Part shown: positions 42,017-45,726 of the stretch, one piece after another
Position numbering within the stretch: the stretch's first letter is position 1
How the letters are laid out: every line of letters starts with the position of its first letter
Assembly (NCBI GenBank): GCA_017396845.1
Contig: JAFQKQ010000015.1
Span: 1-45,726, forward strand
Reading direction: 5' to 3'
Length of the DNA stretch: 45,726 nt
Origin: Clostridia bacterium
GTDB taxonomy: Bacteria; Bacillota; Clostridia; Christensenellales; Aristaeellaceae
Position numbers and translations under genes: made by a program
The notes under the pieces: generated by a model
Databases searched by the model: none
Told to the model about the DNA's origin: nothing
What the model saw: the letters and a program-made list of their open reading frames with translations, nothing else

Positions 42017-44047
42017 ATGGACTTTTTTCATCAGGACTCATGGCAGAAATTTACGTGGATTGAGTTAACCGGTTTTGACCGCGAAAAAGAAGATTTTGGC
42101 GTAGAAGACTTTTTGCACCGCACAGGCTTTGTGCCCACCGGCGTATCGTTTCTTCTGTACTGGGTTGGCTTTGTATTCAGTCATGACGGGCTTGATGTAG
42201 AAAAGCCGCTCAGCATTGCGGAGGACAGCTACGGCGCGCATCCCTACGCGCCGGAGCGTCCGAGGCAGAATTGGACAAATTTCGAATTCAAGGGTTTGAT
42301 TGATGAGCTTCACAAGCACGGAATCAAGGTCTACATGAGCTACTTTAACATGCTCTCTTACTCGGATGATGACGATAATACCGTCATTCATCCGGCGTTT
42401 GAGGGTTGGCACGACAAGATCATGGTCGAAAACCGCGAAGGGAAGCCTTGCGGCGGCATAAACGTTTTAAGGCGCATGATCAACGGCGAGTATTTTGAAG
42501 ATAAGCTGATTGAAAAGACCGTTTCGGCCATGAACGACTATGGCTTTGACGGAATTCAGATTGCCGATGGTATTTCTTCCCCGCGTGTAACCCTTGAACA
42601 GGGATGTTTTTCCAAGGACATGCTCGAGCAGTTCGCCGATGCAACCGGAATTGTCGCACCGGAAGGCGGGAACGCGGGCAAATGGATCTGGGAAAACAAG
42701 AGATGGGAATGGATTAATTTCAATACCGACCGCTGGGAGATTTTCTATAAGAAGTTTATCGGCGCGGTCAAAGATGCGGGCAAGGAAGCCGTATTCAACA
42801 GCGCATGGACGCGCGATCCCTTTGAAGCCATGTACCGTTACGGCGTAGACTACAGAAAGGTTGCAAAGACCGGCGTCGACGGCTGCATGGTAGAGGATAC
42901 CAGCGCGGGACTTGCAATTCTTTCCGAAGAGGACAACCTGTATCTGATGACGGATGCGCAGCGTAAGCGCGTTCACTATGAGTTCCTTTCGGTTCTCATG
43001 ATGAACCGAGCCGCCATGCCGGATGTCAAGATTACGCCTCTTGCCGGCGTCCATGACACCATGGAGCAGTGGGGCGTGTTTGAACACATGCCTACGGCAA
43101 TGACGAGAAACGTAATGAACAACCTTGAGACCTTTATCATCAATAAAGACGGTCTTAAACCGATTACGGACGGCCCCTTCTTCTGCTTAAGTGATGGACT
43201 TAGCAAGACGGACTGGGATTTCATTAAGAAGCAGTGGGAGATCGGCGCGATTGAAAAGGCGACGGGCGTTTCCGGCGCTACCGTAATCTGGTCGGACGCA
43301 AGAGTGGATCATGAGCTCAAGGCGTTTATCAAAAACAGAAATACACCTACGCACCGTCTGGTTTCCGAGCTTCTATACGCCGGAGCCAACCTGTACTCCA
43401 TTGCGAGAATCGAGGATATCGATTCTGTGAACGGACCGATTCTGGTTACGAATCCCGGGCTTTTGCCGGAATACGAGCTTAAAAAGGTGCTCTCCTTTAA
43501 AAACGGAAGCGTGTTCCTGATCGGCGACGGCGCAAAGAGAGACGGCTTTGAAGAAGCGGTGTTTGAGGAAAACAGCTTCGGCTCCATTTGCATTACGGTA
43601 AACGGAATGATCAGCGAGAAAAAGAGTATTAAAAACGAAAAGAGCTATGATTTTGACCCTGTAACGGGACTTGAGAAGGTGGAAGCGATCTGGACGCATC
43701 CGCTGTGCTTCCAGCCGGTAACCGGAGAGTTTTTCCTGAAGGCGGCAGACGTAATCAATGAAATGACCAATGCGCCCACGACCAATAAGGAAATCGTTTC
43801 AGAGGACGGAAGCATAAAGCGCCCCTGCAAATGCATTATGACATTTACCGGTGAAAAGACCGCGAGAGTGCTTTTGACAAACGACGATTATTTCTACAAT
43901 CTTCCCAAGGTCGACCTTAAGCGGAAGATAAAGGCTATGAAGTGTCTGACCAAATATGACGGCTATCAGGTGAAATTTACGTCATCCGTATTTGGCGCCA
44001 GAGTGCCCGGTAGAGGCGCAGAGGCGTATGAGGTAGAATTTGAGTAG
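42017..44047 (+). CDS. Unrecognised, possibly glycoside-hydrolase-like protein, copy 1
   Basis: I cannot assign this 676-residue protein to a named family. It has a TIM-barrel look: beta-strand ends such as HGIKVYMSYFN, YGFDGIQIADG (Asp178, Asp184), EAVFNSAWTRDPFEAM and GVDGCMVEDTSAG (Glu293, Asp294). A second part (about 440-676) looks like a GATase-like region plus a beta-sandwich, as in multi-domain glycosidases. No signal peptide, so it acts inside the cell. Paralogue of the protein starting at 44485: both share FxWxxLxGFD, a Trp-rich WIW segment and TxDPFESM-type motifs. AGGAGG precedes the ATG. Candidate acids are Asp184 and Glu293/Asp294. Confidence 0.85.
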   Translation: MDFFHQDSWQKFTWIELTGFDREKEDFGVEDFLHRTGFVPTGVSFLLYWVGFVFSHDGLDVEKPLSIAEDSYGAHPYAPERPRQNWTNFEFKGLIDELHKHGIKVYMSYFNMLSYSDDDDNTVIHPAFEGWHDKIMVENREGKPCGGINVLRRMINGEYFEDKLIEKTVSAMNDYGFDGIQIADGISSPRVTLEQGCFSKDMLEQFADATGIVAPEGGNAGKWIWENKRWEWINFNTDRWEIFYKKFIGAVKDAGKEAVFNSAWTRDPFEAMYRYGVDYRKVAKTGVDGCMVEDTSAGLAILSEEDNLYLMTDAQRKRVHYEFLSVLMMNRAAMPDVKITPLAGVHDTMEQWGVFEHMPTAMTRNVMNNLETFIINKDGLKPITDGPFFCLSDGLSKTDWDFIKKQWEIGAIEKATGVSGATVIWSDARVDHELKAFIKNRNTPTHRLVSELLYAGANLYSIARIEDIDSVNGPILVTNPGLLPEYELKKVLSFKNGSVFLIGDGAKRDGFEEAVFEENSFGSICITVNGMISEKKSIKNEKSYDFDPVTGLEKVEAIWTHPLCFQPVTGEFFLKAADVINEMTNAPTTNKEIVSEDGSIKRPCKCIMTFTGEKTARVLLTNDDYFYNLPKVDLKRKIKAMKCLTKYDGYQVKFTSSVFGARVPGRGAEAYEVEFE

Positions 44048-44070
44048 GCAATGATGAAAGGGGAAGCACA

Positions 44071-44445
44071 ATGGAAAACGGCAAAAAGAATTGGTATATC
44101 GTTGACGGTTACCTGCCCTATCCCGGAGAGGTAAAGGATGCTGACTTTGCCGGCCATGAGGCGGTAATGCTCTTGAATTGCAACGAGAGAGACGCGCATG
44201 TATTCCTGGATTTCTATTTCGAAGACCGTGACCCCGTGAAAGACGTGCCGATCACCGTCAAAGCGGAGCGCGTACTGTGCCTGAGAATGGATAAGCCGGA
44301 AGAAATCGGCGGCGTGAAGCTTGACAGACAGCAGCAGTATTCCCTTCGCGTAAGAAGCGACGAGAATATCATTGTGCAGTACGGAAGAATGGATATCGCA
44401 CAGCCCAACCTCGCATACATCGGCCTTATGGGCTATCATGAGTAA
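44071..44445 (+). CDS. Sensory rhodopsin transducer (ASRT/DUF1362)-like protein
   Basis: The 124-residue protein aligns by eye along its length with the Anabaena sensory rhodopsin transducer: a KNWYIVDGYLPYPG opening, HEAVMLLNCNERDAHVFLDFYFEDRDPV, ITVKAERVLCLRM, and a YSLRVRSDENIIVQYGRMD ending. That protein is a small soluble all-beta tetramer. Members occur in many bacteria without rhodopsin, and small-molecule or carbohydrate binding has been proposed for the family. No rhodopsin gene is here. It is wedged between two paralogous glycosidase-like genes (23 and 39 bases away), so a ligand-binding role in the same pathway is the natural inference. Confidence 0.88.
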   Translation: MENGKKNWYIVDGYLPYPGEVKDADFAGHEAVMLLNCNERDAHVFLDFYFEDRDPVKDVPITVKAERVLCLRMDKPEEIGGVKLDRQQQYSLRVRSDENIIVQYGRMDIAQPNLAYIGLMGYHE

Positions 44446-44484
44446 GCGTATAGCGGATAACTACTGCGAAAGGAATGGAAGCGT

Positions 44485-45726
44485 ATGAGAGAGAAGGATA
44501 AGCGCTTTATTTGGATGCAGCTTCTGGGCTTCGACAAGAATGACCCTGACAGGGGAGCCAAAAGATATATTGACCAGATCGGCTTTGTGCCGGACGGTAT
44601 CTGCGCATTGACGTTTCATCCGGATCTTGTAAATCAGTTCAGGGGAATGGATGAGGAATACATCCTTCCGCCGGACATCTGCGCTTATTACGGCATTCCG
44701 AGAAACATCGAAAGAGAACGTCAGGAGTGGAGCAATCACGACCTGCGTGTGCTGTGCCATGAGCTTAAGAATCTGGGCAGCGGACTGTATGCGTCCGTCA
44801 TGGGAAGCTATCTCGATAATATGTTCCACCAGGAATGGCTTAGCGACCATAAGGAGCTCAGATACCGCGCAAGAAACATGTGGGGCACGCTGAACTGCCT
44901 TAAGAGATTCAAGGACGGAACCTATTACGAGGACTTCCTTGCGGATAAGCTTGCTGAAACGCTTGTTGCGTATGGCTTTGAAGGCGTTCACCTGACCGAT
45001 GCTTTCTGCCCGCTTATGAATAGCCGCTATGACGGCGACTTCTCTACAGATATGGTCATGCAGTTTATCGAGCACACCGGAATCGAAGTGCCCGCGGACA
45101 TCAGAGCGACCTTCGGAAACGATGATGATGACAAAGCGATCAATCAGCGCGGCGACTGGATCTGGAACAACTACAAAATCGAATGGCTGAAGTTCTTCGA
45201 CTGGAGATGGGAATGCTTCTTTAAGAAGCTGTGCGCAAAGCTTCACGCAGTAGGAAAGAAAGTGCTGGTACTTGGTATGTACTGCACCGATCCCTTTGAG
45301 TCCATGTTCATGATGGGCTTCAGCATTAAGACGGTCATCAACGCTGGCGTCGACTACATTATGCCGAACATCGTTCCCACGGGAATGTATATGCAGACCG
45401 GACAGTCCTTCTTCCAGCGCTATTTCAACCAGATTCCGCTGATCCGCGCACAGACGCCGGAAGGAAAGTATCTTAGCATGCTGGGCGTTCAGGACGCCAG
45501 CGAAGAGTGGAACATCCTCAATCACGCGCCCTGCAAGCTGGAAAGAGATATGTATACCATGTTCTCGTTCCAGTATGTGGACGATGTCAGCAGCCATCGT
45601 TCAATGAACGGACTGATGGTATGCCTTGGCGACGGCATTCCCTCCAAGGATTGGAGATGGATGAACGAAAGACTCGATATCGCGTTCTCCATGGACGCGG
45701 ACGGCGTGGAAGGCCCGCTGGTCGTA
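44485..45726 (+). CDS. Unrecognised, possibly glycoside-hydrolase-like protein, copy 2 (3' truncated by window)
   Basis: ATG 44485 (AAAGGA upstream) opens a frame that runs off the window after 414 residues. It is a diverged paralogue of the protein at 42017-44047, with FIWMQLLGFD at the start and YGFEGVHLTDAF (Asp172, matching Asp184). It also has RGDWIWNNYKIEWLKFF (matching the WIW segment) and CTDPFESM. The segment matching Glu293-Asp294 of copy 1 reads Pro294-Asn295, so one candidate acid pair is missing here. The insertion between strands differs as well. The two probably act on different linkages, or one is non-catalytic. Confidence 0.85.
   Translation, partial: MREKDKRFIWMQLLGFDKNDPDRGAKRYIDQIGFVPDGICALTFHPDLVNQFRGMDEEYILPPDICAYYGIPRNIERERQEWSNHDLRVLCHELKNLGSGLYASVMGSYLDNMFHQEWLSDHKELRYRARNMWGTLNCLKRFKDGTYYEDFLADKLAETLVAYGFEGVHLTDAFCPLMNSRYDGDFSTDMVMQFIEHTGIEVPADIRATFGNDDDDKAINQRGDWIWNNYKIEWLKFFDWRWECFFKKLCAKLHAVGKKVLVLGMYCTDPFESMFMMGFSIKTVINAGVDYIMPNIVPTGMYMQTGQSFFQRYFNQIPLIRAQTPEGKYLSMLGVQDASEEWNILNHAPCKLERDMYTMFSFQYVDDVSSHRSMNGLMVCLGDGIPSKDWRWMNERLDIAFSMDADGVEGPLVV

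Noticed and set aside
44461-45597. A 378-codon minus-strand frame opposite the second glycosidase-like gene
   Set aside because: The plus-strand frame is open to the window end and is clearly a paralogue of the gene at 42017-44047.
1-45726. CRISPR arrays, insertion sequences and prophage genes
   Set aside because: No spaced direct-repeat array, transposase, integrase or structural phage gene was seen on either strand.

Overview
The window looks like chromosome of an anaerobic, spore-forming Firmicute of the class Clostridia. It carries the forespore sigma factor SigG, a YlmC/YmxH-type sporulation protein, NrdR, a GlpP antiterminator, ferredoxin-type redox proteins, GGAGG ribosome binding sites and clear TTGACA/TATAAT promoters. 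GC content is moderate. Signal peptide style and gene families would fit a Christensenellales-like lineage, but that is only an impression. I see no phage, insertion sequence, CRISPR array or rRNA. The one RNA gene found is a tRNA-Leu(UAA).

Layout. 1-526: tail of an LTA-synthase-like sulfatase. 589-5169 (minus): tatD, glpP, then a three-gene glycerol-3-phosphate oxidation module (GlpA-like dehydrogenase, FAD oxidoreductase, DUF1667 protein). A terminator hairpin sits between glpP and the dehydrogenase, as expected for GlpP-controlled antitermination. The dehydrogenase is interrupted by one in-frame TAA. 5331-11314 (plus): YhaM-like nuclease, CE15-like esterase, topoisomerase III, serine acetyltransferase-like protein and a DUF362/ferredoxin protein. 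11491-14824: two unrecognised membrane proteins of similar topology, convergent around tRNA-Leu and about 700 bases without a convincing gene. 15171-20546 (plus): sigG, ylmC-like, nrdR, a PhoB/PhoR-type two-component pair and an Fe-S aldo/keto reductase. 20686-22949 (minus): a membrane-anchored unknown and a phosphodiester glycosidase (NAGPA) protein. 23279-28245: a BMP/Nup-type nucleoside ABC transporter. 28380-31873: mscL with a zinc-ribbon tail, yybS-like, rplI and dnaB; gdpP, which lies between yybS and rplI in Bacillus, is absent here. 31858-32020 (minus): a tiny Cys-rich zinc-ribbon gene broken by a one-base frameshift.

32291-45726 (plus, runs off the window) is the most distinctive part. 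It is a long, tightly packed locus with one promoter candidate in front. It encodes an M24-fold protein lacking the metal-binding aspartates, a complete Opp-family ABC transporter (two ATPases, a 622-residue binding protein, two permeases), an AraC regulator with a receiver-like domain lacking the phosphorylation residues, an L-fucose/arabinose-isomerase-like enzyme, two diverged copies of an unrecognised, possibly glycoside-hydrolase-like protein, and between those copies a homologue of the Anabaena sensory rhodopsin transducer. My reading is an oligosaccharide or unusual-sugar uptake and catabolism system in which the transducer-like protein is a soluble ligand-binding accessory. The substrate is unknown.
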